A program made the translations under genes and the position numbers. From Centroberyx gerrardi (Eukaryota; Chordata; Actinopteri; Beryciformes; Berycidae), in the NCBI RefSeq assembly GCF_048128805.1, contig NC_136006.1, positions 4,494,679 through 4,558,678 of the forward strand: a stretch of DNA of 64,000 nucleotides, in the 5' to 3' direction. Positions 23,439 to 34,156 of the stretch are shown here, piece by piece (positions within the stretch are counted from its first letter, which is position 1; every line of letters starts with the position of its first letter). Under the pieces are notes generated by a model that worked only from the letters and a program-made list of their open reading frames with translations, did no database searches and had not been told where the DNA came from.

Positions 23439-23468
23439 CTGCTTCATTTGTGTGTGTGTTCATGTTTG

Positions 23469-24270
23469 GTAAGTATCAGCTCCTAATGATACACATCACA
23501 TGCACACCCACATCACATGCACACCCACATCGCATGCACACCCACTCACACTGGTCATCTTCTTTTTAGTTGTATAAGATTGTTTACAGCAGTGGCTCTC
23601 AACCTGGGGGCCGAGACCTCCCAGGGGGTCGCGAGATCATTTTAAAGGGGTCGGGTGATGATTAATGATTTATGGTAGAGGAAAAAAACATTTCTAGTAT
23701 GCAAATTCATTATTATGGCTATTTTTTTCTGTAATTTTTTGTTTTTTTCTTGTGAAATATTGAGTAGTTTTAAGCCTCTAGGCCTCCTCTGGAAATTAAT
23801 GAGATGAAACAACCTGGAAAAGGGAAAATGTTTTTTTGGTTGCACTGTTCGGCTGCATAATGATGCCTGTAAACGGGGTCAGGAGGAGGCATCACTTTGT
23901 TTCAGGGCTCACAAGCCAACACAGTTTAGAACTGCTGCTTTCCAGCCTAAACTCGCTCATGCTGGGTCATCTGTATCCCCTGGCTGCTGTTGATTCATCC
24001 ATTGTTGTGTGCTGGCTGCATTACCAGACGAGAACATCATGTAATGGGAGACAGTGGGGGTGGTTGGGGGGGGGGGGGACGGGTGCAGCTCCACCATCCT
24101 GGTCTTGTTTCTGAGTGTGGGGTATTGTGATTTTGAATTGACCCAGAAAGTATTGCAGAAGAGAATTAAAGTGTTCAGTCTTAAATGTTTTAAATGCTGT
24201 GTGTGTCAGTCACAGTCTGCTTGTCGCAGTGTGAAAGCCTCATTGTGTTTTCTGATCTCTCCTCTTGCAG
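23469..24270 (+). other. cox17: Probable intron in the cox17 3' UTR
   Basis: A strong donor (TTTG|GTAAGTAT) follows the stop codon by 30 nt and an acceptor (CCTCTTGCAG|) ends at 24270. An hAT fragment (23589-23937) lies inside. The junction is too close to the stop to be expected to trigger nonsense-mediated decay. Inferred from splice signals only. Confidence 0.45.
23589..23937. mobile_element. hAT (Charlie-like) MITE, copy 2
   Basis: It starts CAGTGGCTCTCAACCTGGGG and ends GTTTAGAACTGCTG, with a 'gggtcgcgagatc' block after the left end. Related to 16947-17205. No transposase ORF. Confidence 0.65.
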
Positions 24271-24456
24271 TGTGTTGCTGTCTGAAAGAGTGGAAGAGGA
24301 TCCTGAATATATTTTTTTTCTTTTTTTGTGTATTTTTATTTATACCTTTAACCTCAATGGAAATGCGTCTGACACTGGTAGTTGATGCTGAGTGGAAAAT
24401 GTTTGTCTGTAGAATTTGAGAAATATGTGAATATCTTAAAATGCTGATTGGAATTA

Positions 24457-24462
24457 AATAAA
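24457..24462 (+). terminator. cox17: Candidate cox17 poly(A) signal
   Basis: AATAAA in an AT-rich context, about 190 bp after the presumed 3' UTR acceptor. Confidence 0.5.
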
Positions 24463-24984
24463 AAGCCTATGCAATAAGATTCACACGTCTTTGTAATTCT
24501 CAGAATAAAACTGTTTTAGTGAGTGGGTAAAACTTTTGTATTTATGGGACTTGAAACGGCCTTATATAAGAGTTATGGAATAGTTTATTGACAAGTGTGT
24601 TCATCTCGATGAGTAAGTTTACATGGACAGCAATAACCTGAGGTTTGGCCTTAGCGTAAATAAGACAATATCCTGATTAAGCTGTTTCCATGTGTTTCTT
24701 ATAGAACTATTCCATTCATATTCCTGTTTACATGCTGCGGAGCAAAGTCCGATCAACAGGACAAAAGAGAATCACTGGAGACACGGACAGTTTTCGAAAA
24801 CTTCATGATATCCATTTCCCTCTAAATCCTGAGCATGCTGACAGTTTCAGTTTCCTTTTTTTCTGCTGTCAGTGTCTTTTTCCTCTGGAAACAAGTTTGC
24901 AAACCGCTGGAAGGCAGAGCGAGCGTCGCCAAGCAGTCAGAAGCTGCACATCCTCCGATGGAGAGATAGTTGGATTAAGGTGCA

Positions 24985-25949
24985 TACGCTACCAGTAAAA
25001 AGTTTGCATACACCACATTTGTTTTTACTATTTTCCACATTTTAGAATAATCGTCAAAACATCAAAACTATGAAATAACACAAATGGAATTATGCAGCGA
25101 CCAAAAAAGTGTTAAATCAAAACTATCTTATATTTTAGATTCTTTAAAGCAGCCGCCCTTTGCCTTGATGGAAAGGCAAAGGCTTTGGAAAGAAATTCAT
25201 ACATAGGATCAACTTCACTATTTATATTTATTAGAAACTAATTTCAAGCATTTAAGCAGAAGCCTTTAGATCAAAATGGCTTAAAAGGATAAGGCTGGTG
25301 TTTTTTAATGCATTGCTTACCGTCAACTATGAAAATAACAAAATCAGCAATGATTTTGTTTTGCCAACAAGTCTTGTCCATGTAGCCGGTGCCCAATGCC
25401 GCCCCATGTCTCAGCAGCCATTGACCTCCATTGTATTAAAAAAAAAAAAAAAAAAACCCGTCACAGAGCCATGCCGTTGCTCTGGGCAACATATTTCATC
25501 ATCACGATGCACCGGGCCGGCCGACTTTTTCCTCAAACAACTTAATAAGTCGGCTGTAAACACTTTGCAATCTCAGGAAAGTAGTTCCGTAGCACCGAAA
25601 ATAGCCCCCTGAAGAATTTGTTCCCATTTGATTTGGTAATAACTACAACAGCCTGACTTTTCATGGTAACAGTTAGCGATTTTTAAAATGGAAACTATGT
25701 CTTTGTGAGCTGTATTTAAAGGTTTTTAGCTTACAATTGGAGCCAATGACTTCCGGGTTGACGGCTAAAAACGGTACATGGGAAGTCAGAAAGTAACGGG
25801 AGTAGAGCAAACGCATTGTTGATTTTGTTATTTTCATAGGATTTGTTGACGGTAAGCAATGCATTAAAAAACACCGGCCTTATCCTTTAAGAGAATGAAA
25901 AACATAGTACATTCAATCAGGTGTGTCCAGACTTTTTACTGGTAGTGTA
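24985..25949. mobile_element. Tc1/mariner-like MITE nested in family E
   Basis: Inverted ends: TACGCTACCAGTAAAAAGTT at the left and ACTTTTTACTGGTAGTGTA at the right, the form seen in many fish Tc1-like elements, and both fall at TA. It is interrupted by the TTAA element at 25285-25886. No transposase ORF. Confidence 0.7.
25285..25886. mobile_element. TTAA-target TIR element, copy 1 (innermost layer)
   Basis: The ends are long near-perfect inverted repeats. The left is AGGATAAGGCTGGTGTTTTT, and the right is its inverse ending ACACCGGCCTTATCCT. The inverted similarity continues through TGCATTGCTTACCGTCAAC. TTAA flanks both sides, as for piggyBac- or Kolobok-type transposons. The second copy is at 53045-53651. 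Non-coding. Confidence 0.75.
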
Positions 25950-26875
25950 AAATGTCTAAAATCAATTCAATAATGCGACTAAAATCAGAATACTCCACTT
26001 GTATTAATGCTGTTCTGCTTACTCCGACTGCGACCCTATTCGGGTTAAGGTAATCAGAACATGCTGTTTACATGGCAGTTTCTTATTCAGACTCTTGTCT
26101 TAATCGGGTTCATATCAGATTCTTGCTGTCCATGTAAACGGAGTCGATAATGGTGTTAAAAGCCTCCTGGATTGAAGGTCCTTTCTTCTCCCTGTGAAAA
26201 GGCGTTGCTTGCCACAGTTGCTGTCCGGTCGGTATGCACTTAGGCTTAAAATAACTTCTGCCCCCGCTACAGTCAATACTTCACATATCTGCATTCTTCC
26301 CTCTGTAGTGTGCCACTGTTTCTGAAGGGAGCCTGGCAGTGAACGGCTAGTTAAACGCTTTCATAAAACCTCAAACTCCACTGCGAAAAACCCAACTCAA
26401 ACCCTAGATTACAATGATCGAGCGCTAGTGTTTTTCACAAATTAAATAGACTAGTTTATTCTTTGTGTATGCCGCTCATTGCTGCTTTAAGTGTGGCAAA
26501 GGGACGTTTCTCAGTTGAAATGAAACTGTCTGGAGAGGTGAGGATGCTTCACCTCCCGTCTGCTGTGAAGGAATGTTCTGGTTAATTCATATCCACGGTG
26601 TTGGTTTAGTCTGGTCCAGATCCTTGTATGGTTGTGATGACGGTTCTGTGACCTTTCACACCTCTCCACGAGTATCCGAGTGCTGCTTCTGGTTGCTGTG
26701 TTATCTCTGCACACAGACACGGGAGAAAGAGCGCTGCACTGTCTGTAAAAAATGAATGAAAGAATGAAAAAGGTGCTCTTAGAAACCAGGAAGTTAGAGC
26801 ATGAAGAGATAGATCATGGCCTCTAGTATTGGAAATCAAGAATAAAAAATAATACCAAAGCAGTGAAAAATATTT

Positions 26876-27049
26876 ATTAAAAAGCCTTTATTATATTGGC
26901 TTACCACTGACGCACTTTGGCTCCAACTGTGACCTTATTCAGGTTAAGGTAATCAGAACATGCTGTTGTTTCCAGGCAGTTTCTTATTCAGACTGTTGTC
27001 TTAATCGGGTTAATATCAGATTATTGCTGTCCATGTAAACAGAGTTTAT
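26876..27049. mobile_element. Family E transposon, right-end fragment
   Basis: It shares GGTTAAGGTAATCAGAACAT, TCTTATTCAGACT.TTGTC and the terminal TTGCTGTCCATGTAAAC with 26040-26140. The left part is missing. Confidence 0.6.
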
Positions 27050-27594
27050 TTCTGAGAATAACAGAAGAATATTTTATATTTGGCATGTTCCAGTACTAGA
27101 GGCCATGATCTATCTCTCTTCATGATAGCAGGATAAAGTATTTGAAGGTCGTCATGGAGGTTTGCACAAATACCGTAAATCATTCAAACTGAGGATCTAG
27201 CTTTGTGTCAGCCTTGTGGAAGACGCATCGTTTCACTTACTGTCATATTATTGTAATATGCAGTTACAAAAAAAGCAACGAGGGGGTTTATCTGACTGTT
27301 TGTTCCATGGACAGACTCACCTCTGACCAGCATTATTGCCAATATGTGTGTGCACAGGACAAGACACATGGACAAGGGTCCAGGAGTGTAAGTTATTATA
27401 TATAAGAGTGGAAGTCACTAATTACATTTACTCACGTTACTGTAATTGAGCAGCTTTTTTGTGTACTTGTACTTTGAGTATTTTTTTTAAGTCAGTAATT
27501 TTACTTTTATTTGAGTACATTTTTACAGAAGTATTGCGCTACATTTTAAATCCCATCCATTACAGAACAGATTTTGTGTCTTTCCATCAGCAGA

Positions 27595-28065
27595 AACTGG
27601 ATCAACGTAAACTGACAAATTGTGGATCCATTCACAGTGCACAGTCAGTCAGCAAGGAAGAGTCCCAAGTCTCAAGTCAAGTCTCAAGTCTAAATGTAGA
27701 ACAGCAAGTCAAGTCGGAACAAATCAAGAGTCCAGTTTCAATTTAATATCTTAAAGAAAACTAAATATCTCGGACTTTTCAATGCAATATGGTTTTAATA
27801 GGATAAAAACTTGGTAAGAGCATCATGAGTTTGATTTCTATAATCAGTTTCAACTTCAATAAATTCAATCATTCCATACAAATTCAGAACACAGAATTTA
27901 AATTCAGTCGTCCGCTGGAACAAATCTCATCACTTTCAATCTGAGTCATTTACACAAACACAAGATCTCAAGTCAAGTCAAGTCTCAAGTCTTCTCTTCA
28001 TGCAGCAAGTCAAGTCTCAAGCAATTAAAGTTGTGAGTTGAGTCCAAGTCATGTGCCCACCTCTG
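27595..28065. mobile_element. CAAGTC-rich hAT-like MITE
   Basis: Many AAGTCTCAAGTC/CAAGTCAAGTC motifs lie at both ends around a unique centre. The right end, GTCATGTGCCCACCTCTGC, is the inverse of a GCAGAGGTGGGCAC-type terminus known from fish hAT elements. Confidence 0.45.
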
Positions 28066-28077
28066 CTGAGTGCCACT

Positions 28078-28112
<35 letters not shown>

Positions 28113-28157
28113 GTGGGGTGGGGTGGGGTGGGGAGGGGGGGGGGGGGGGGGGGTAGG
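28078..28157 (+). repeat. (TG)n-(GGGGT)n-poly(G) tract upstream of popdc2
   Basis: TG repeats are followed by several GGGGT units and then a G run of about 18. The tract lies about 840 bp before the popdc2 ATG and has strong G-quadruplex potential on the + strand. Confidence 0.9.
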
Positions 28158-28538
28158 CAGTTCATGTCTGAAACCTGACCTGCTCTGTCATTCTACCTCC
28201 TTCAGTGTCTCTAAATATGCTCAGGCAAAGCCCCTCTCTTGGCAGCAGAGTGGGCCGGTGAAGTTTGGGTGTCCATTTTGTTTAGGAGATCCTGTGTTGA
28301 AGCTCTGGAGGAAATGGGATTTCTTTTTTTTTCTGTGACATTCTGGGGGGTGCAGTCACTCTTACTCCCTCTGTTACTCGTTATCATCCCTCCCTCCCTC
28401 CCTCCCTCCCTCTTTCTGTTATGTTAAGTAGCGGGCCTGCTTTCTGTCTGCGACTCTCTCCTCCTTGGGTTTCAATTCCAAACATGGTTATCCTTCTAGG
28501 GCTCTATCAACCCCCCGCATCCCTCTCTCTCCCCCCTG

Positions 28539-28569
<31 letters not shown>

Positions 28570-28994
28570 GTCCCTGAGTTGCCAGCTGTTAGCTCTCCGG
28601 AGCAGGCCAGTGGGTGAGAGGAACCGACAGAAAAGCAAGAGACAAGACAACAGGAAGACACAGAGGGGAGAGACGGGGCGAGAGGCCGGAGGAGAGAGGA
28701 AGAGGCGAAACCCATTCCAGCTGCTTTTCCAGAGCCGTGAGAACTTCTTCACATTGAAGAACCTTCAGCTGCACACCAAGGGAACAAAACTTTCCTCTGG
28801 ACTTTTTTTTTTTTGGCCAGTATTAGCTGTGTGTTTCCATACAGAGAATCTAGTTGACCCTCTTCAGATGGGACAGTAATAACACATTGGAGTGGATAAG
28901 TTGTTTTTGCAGCAAAGCATTCGGTTCCTTTGGTCTTTTTTAGGTATTGTCCATCAAAACTTTCTCCTGAACTGTTATTTGAAGAGTTTCCGTC

Positions 28995-31900
28995 ATGAGC
29001 GCAGACAATGCCACCGTGCTGGAGAGCGTGCTGTACGGCCGGCCGATGTGCGACGGCTGGACCAACAACACCGAGGGAGCCATCTACCACCTGGGCAACA
29101 CCATCCTGTTCCTGGGCTACATGGGCGGCAGCGGGGCGTACGGGTGCCTGTTCATCTTCGGCTTCATGGCCCCGTCCTTCCTGTGCCTGACGCTGTGGGG
29201 CTGGCTGACCGTGTGCGGCCTGGACGTCTTCACCTGGAACCTGCTGCTGCTGCTGCTGTGCCTGGCTCAGATCTGCCACCTGGTCTACCGGCTGCACCGG
29301 GAGGGCCTGGCCGGCGAGGAGCTGAGCGGCCTGTACCAGGCGGTCTACCTGCCGCTCGGCGTGCCCGTCCACGTCTTCAAGGAGATCGCAGGCGCCTTCG
29401 AGAGCAAGGTGGTGGAGCTGAAGGCCGGGGAGACGTACGCTGTGGAGGGCAAGACGCCCATCGACCAGCTCTCCTTCCTGCTGTCCGGGAGGTGGGGAGT
29501 GTGTGTGTGTGTGTGTGTGTGTGTCTGGTATTGTTTCCAAGGGAATTTCGTGACCAGAAACCTCTACATTTTCCTATTTATATAATATTTCCTTTATTTC
29601 TCTTAGATAATAGTAGCCTACTCCATTTGATCACTGAATTCACACCCAAGACCAAAAGAGACGGCTTTCACAGAGCTGTAGCACAGTGTGACCAAATATA
29701 TATATAGCTATATTGTTGGGATGCCAGTTATAATGATGTAAAAAATACTAATAACAGTTGTTATGAAGAAATCAGTATACGTTTCCATGAGGTCTTCCAG
29801 AAACAAAACTCCTACTTCTGTTTCTTCCGTCTGTTGGCAGCATGTTGCCTCCACAGGAAATCTCTTCATCTAAAGATCTTCTGTTAGTTGTTCAATAAAA
29901 GCAGAGTTGCATTAGATCTCACAGACTTCAAAGAGAAATGTTGTAAACAGAGTATTTCTGTCAGTGACTCACCACGTGCCGTCCCTCTGCAGGGTGCCAA
30001 CTGGCTAAGTGATATCTTTATACTTGGGACAGGAGTGGACCCTGACATTGTGAACTGCCGCTCTCTCCTCACAGCGTCGACAGATCTGAGCGTACGGGAC
30101 AAATTTAGAACACAAACAGCTTCATGTGATAATGATTTTTCACAAATCTGAAGCGGTGGCCGTTTGGACATGTCTGACATGTTAGATTCTGGTTCATCCT
30201 TATGTAACCGTCTGACAGGCTGCCCTAGGTAAATTGTTCCAAGTCTAAAGATTAGCATATTACTCTTACGTAATCATCATTAATTTTTAGTGGATTAGCC
30301 TAATGGATTTTATTTCAGTTTGAGTCAGATAGAGGCCAGAAAACTCAATTCATAGATAGTCTCCTATTAGGTATTACATGACATATGCCTCTATAATCCA
30401 CAGCGCAGTAGCAGTGCTGTGAGTGCATACATTTACAGCATGGGAGGCCCAGTGGGAACACATAACCTGGCAGAATTAGGGCCTCGCAGACTTAATGTCA
30501 TGATACACAGCAAAATCGCTATAAAAATCATGTAAAAATCAACTCACACATCCATCAGAGTTAATTTAACAGTTTTAGATTTTAGATTATTTTTTAGATA
30601 GATTTGAACAGCCGCCACAGAGCCACATCAGCTCTATGAGCGAACAAAGCTTCATTCATTCAATTGTCACTGAAAAATCAATACTTATTAAAGGAGAACA
30701 CCGTCGTCTTTTAGAGTTTCAGCCCATTTATTGTCTAAGTCTAGTTTACCTTTACCCACTAATTTTTGCAATGATTGGCATATGCAATTAAGACTATTTA
30801 ACATTTACTCGTTTTGATTGATTTTAAACTGCAACTTTGCGGTGTAAAACCTAGCTTGAAATAAACTGCTGTCCCGGCTAACAAAGACGCCCTAAAAGGG
30901 AGATGAGCTCTCTTTTTCCAGCTGTTAATCAATGTTCAGCCTGATTAACAGCTGAAAAAAGATCCTTGTAATCTAAACAATAGTTTTCCTGGATTTTATG
31001 TGCAAATCCCAGCTTTTTGACGCCAAGTAGCGGTGTAAAAAATATTGCCGAAATGATGTGGTGCTAGTGGGTATTTTACATTCATCCATCATCAAGTTAC
31101 CACCCATAACTCCAAAGGCATTTTCTGTCCATTTCATCACCCCTTAAATAAAAAGCGGTGGATGTGACAGTAAAGTGTTTTGAGGATTACTTCCTGGAGG
31201 AGACTCCATCTCTTCCTGTGGTGTCAGCTGACTGACAGGAAGCAGAGCGGAGCGTAACGCAGCGCTGAGATGAAAACACTCGACTCAGCTCAATGAAATG
31301 AGGAGAAAACAGAACGTTTGGCTTCATGTTTCCTGTGATGGATTCTCTCGCTCTGTGGAAGTTTGTTTTTCATACTGGAATAAATAAATGGCTAAACGAC
31401 TTCTTCTGAAGGAGGAAAAGAAGCACTGATATCTGCAACTATGCTGACTGTGTGCAGAAAAACCAGGAAGAAAATAAAGGAGAGGGGAAACTGAGACGAT
31501 TGGCACAAACTTAAAAAAACACTGGTGTTATCCTTTAACTGGAAAACTGACAAATTGTTAAGTTACTTTCTCTTGTATCCAGACTTATCATTTTTTAGTG
31601 AAATCATCTTACTGCACTGGCAGATCATTTTACCGGTTTCAACAAATTTGACTTTTTTCCAGGAGAATGTAACTTGTTTCAGGACATTTACTTGGTGAAA
31701 TTGAAATTGTCTTAGAGAAAGTTTCTTGTTTCAAGATGTTCTTCATTGTTTTATGACGATTTCTTGAAAGAAGTCATATTGGCTTATTGGATCAAGTGAA
31801 ATTAATTGAAACCAGCAAGATTATCTGCCAGAGCAGTGAGATAATCTGACTGAAAATATCATGAAATGAGCTTGATAGGTCTGGAGACAAGATAAAATCA

Positions 31901-34104
31901 CTGGACTTGCCATTTTTTGCTTTGTATATAGAAAGTCGTATATACTGTTCACTCTGTCCATAGCAGATATTCACACTAACTTCCAGGCCCTACATTGGGC
32001 TGCAAAGTGACCTCCAGCTCTCTCTCCTCTATCATTATCACTTCCTAATCCCTCTCTCTCTCTTTAACCCCGTGTCTCAGGATCAACGTGTCTTTGGAGG
32101 GCCAGTTCCTGCATTACATCCACCGCCACCAGTTTCTGGACTCTCCAGAGTGGGAGTCCCTCCGGCCCAACGAGGAGGGGAAGTTCCAGGTACAGGACTT
32201 CTTCTCTGTTGGTTTACTTCAGTAGACGCTGATGCATTTTCCACTTCAAATCAAACTAGATAAAATGACTGGATACGAGGAAGGAAGTCCTAAGTGCGGC
32301 AGTAAACTGTTAAGCTAATTCAAAGAGCTGCAATTGAAGGATTTGGAAGGAGAAACCGAGGATGGATATCCAGTTGCCTTTTGTTGCCTCTTATCCGACT
32401 CGGCATCTGACTGATAAAGTGAACAGGGGAAAACAGTTGTCCTCTTGCCTTTCACCTATCCTGTTGCTTCAGATTAGTTTAGCTAAAGTCAAACAAAGGC
32501 CGGAGGTCATGTTGGATATTCAGGTTTCATCTTCAGTCATAACTAGAAGCTACAGGGGGTTCAAACAGGAAAGCATGGATCAAACTCTGGGAAGCAAATC
32601 ACACTCACATACTATGGGAATTGCAGTAGTCTAAATTAGAGCTGAACAATTACTACTTACTTAATAAATACATCATACACCATAAGACCTCAACACACAG
32701 TGACAACATAACAGATTTTCCTGTACATATTCTAGTTTATAAGGGTTTGCAATTCCATGAGGAGAGCTGACAGAGATTCAGGTGTTTCTTGATGAATCCC
32801 CAGGTGACGCTGACGGCGGAGGAAGACTCGCGCTACATCTCGTGGCGCCGCCGCCGCCTCTACCTGCTGCTGTCGAGGGAGCGCTACATCGCCCGCCTCT
32901 TCTCCGTCATGCTGGGCTACGACATCGCCGAGAAACTCTACTCCCTCAACGACAAGCTGTACATCAAGAGCGGCGTGCGCCTGGACATCCGCCTGCCCAG
33001 CCTGTACCACGTGCTCGCCCCCGCCTCGCAGGGCAGCGAGGCCGGGAGCGGGAGCGGGAGCGGTAGCGGCGGGAACGCCAAGGAGCCGGGCGCCGCGGGG
33101 GAGCAGCAGAACCAGCAGCGGGGCTCGGCGGGCGAAGACCCAGCGCCGGCCTACAGGACGTCCGACCAGGCCCGGCCTCAGCCCCCTCAGCAGGCACCGA
33201 GGAAGACCCCCCCTCCCCCGGCCGAGCCCCGGGCACCCGGCGGGCACGAGCGCTACCAGCACCCCTGGGCGCCGGACGCGGAGCTGCCCTCCGGTGAGGA
33301 CTCCACCAGCCTGGTCCTGGAGGACTTTGCTGACGTGGCGGGCTCACTGATGGATTATGGGAGTGAGACGGGTTATTTGAGGTAGAGGGGCGGGGTGCTG
33401 GAGCTAACACACTGGGTCACCACTTAAGATACATGTAAGTACCTCACCTGGGCGGGGAGTGGGGGGGTGGAGGGTGTGTGTGTGTGTGTGGGGTGGGTGT
33501 GTGTGCATGGATAGCGTGCGGTCCACAATTCTTACTAACCTGGCTTTGGACTGAGACTCTGTTTAGTGAGGAGCAACCAGATTAATACTGTCATTTGTTC
33601 TTTAATGTTTTGTTTTATCTTTATTTTTGACTCTTGTGCTCTTATTCCATTTATCTTGTGATGTCACACTCTGGCTGCTTCATCTTTTGCACTTCAAAGA
33701 AAAGAAACACTGATATTGCCCATTTCCAAGTTCAATCAGACTTGTGACTGCACTGCAGCAAGATATTTGTCTGGATGGATCAGCACTGACTGCCAGCCAG
33801 CGTTCATCCTGCTAGCCTTCTCAGCTGTGGTGATATCTGGATTATCATCCTATTTTCAATCCATATTTTCTACACTGAGATTAAAATTCCCTCCCAGCCT
33901 AATGCTCTGCATTAGTGCCCGACTCGCCTGCTGGTCAGCAGCTTACACTCTTCTTTGGTACAGTAGCTGAATTTAGTTTGTTAGTGAATTTTATCCGGCT
34001 GCACTCGGGCTTCCACACATGAAAGACATATTCTGCTCAGTGAAAACACTTTATCAGCAAATGAGCGCAGTGTGTGCTCAGTGTTGATTGGGCCCTGCGT
34101 CTGT

Positions 34105-34156
<52 letters not shown>

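Larger units (their letters stand above)
24611..26145. mobile_element. TIR DNA transposon family E, carrying two nested insertions
   Basis: The left end contains GTTTACATGGACAGCAATAA and the right end its inverse TTGCTGTCCATGTAAACGGA. The interior shares 'ggttaaggtaatcagaacatgctg' (split here as GGTTAAGGTAATC and AGAACATGCTG) with the partial copy at 26876-27049. A Tc1-like element (24985-25949), itself carrying a TTAA element, sits inside. No transposase is seen. Confidence 0.65.
26146..28074. other. Intergenic, repeat-rich, between cox17 and popdc2
   Basis: No exon is seen. It contains a partial family E copy (26876-27049) and the CAAGTC-rich element (27595-28065). The short ORFs here show no domain. 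Confidence 0.4.

Noticed and set aside
28749-29540. 263-codon minus-strand ORF opposite popdc2 exon 1
   Set aside because: It is antisense to an unmistakable Popeye exon and low in complexity; GC-rich codons leave the opposite strand open.
32732-33410. Minus-strand ORFs opposite popdc2 exon 3
   Set aside because: Same cause: shadow of GC-rich coding sequence.
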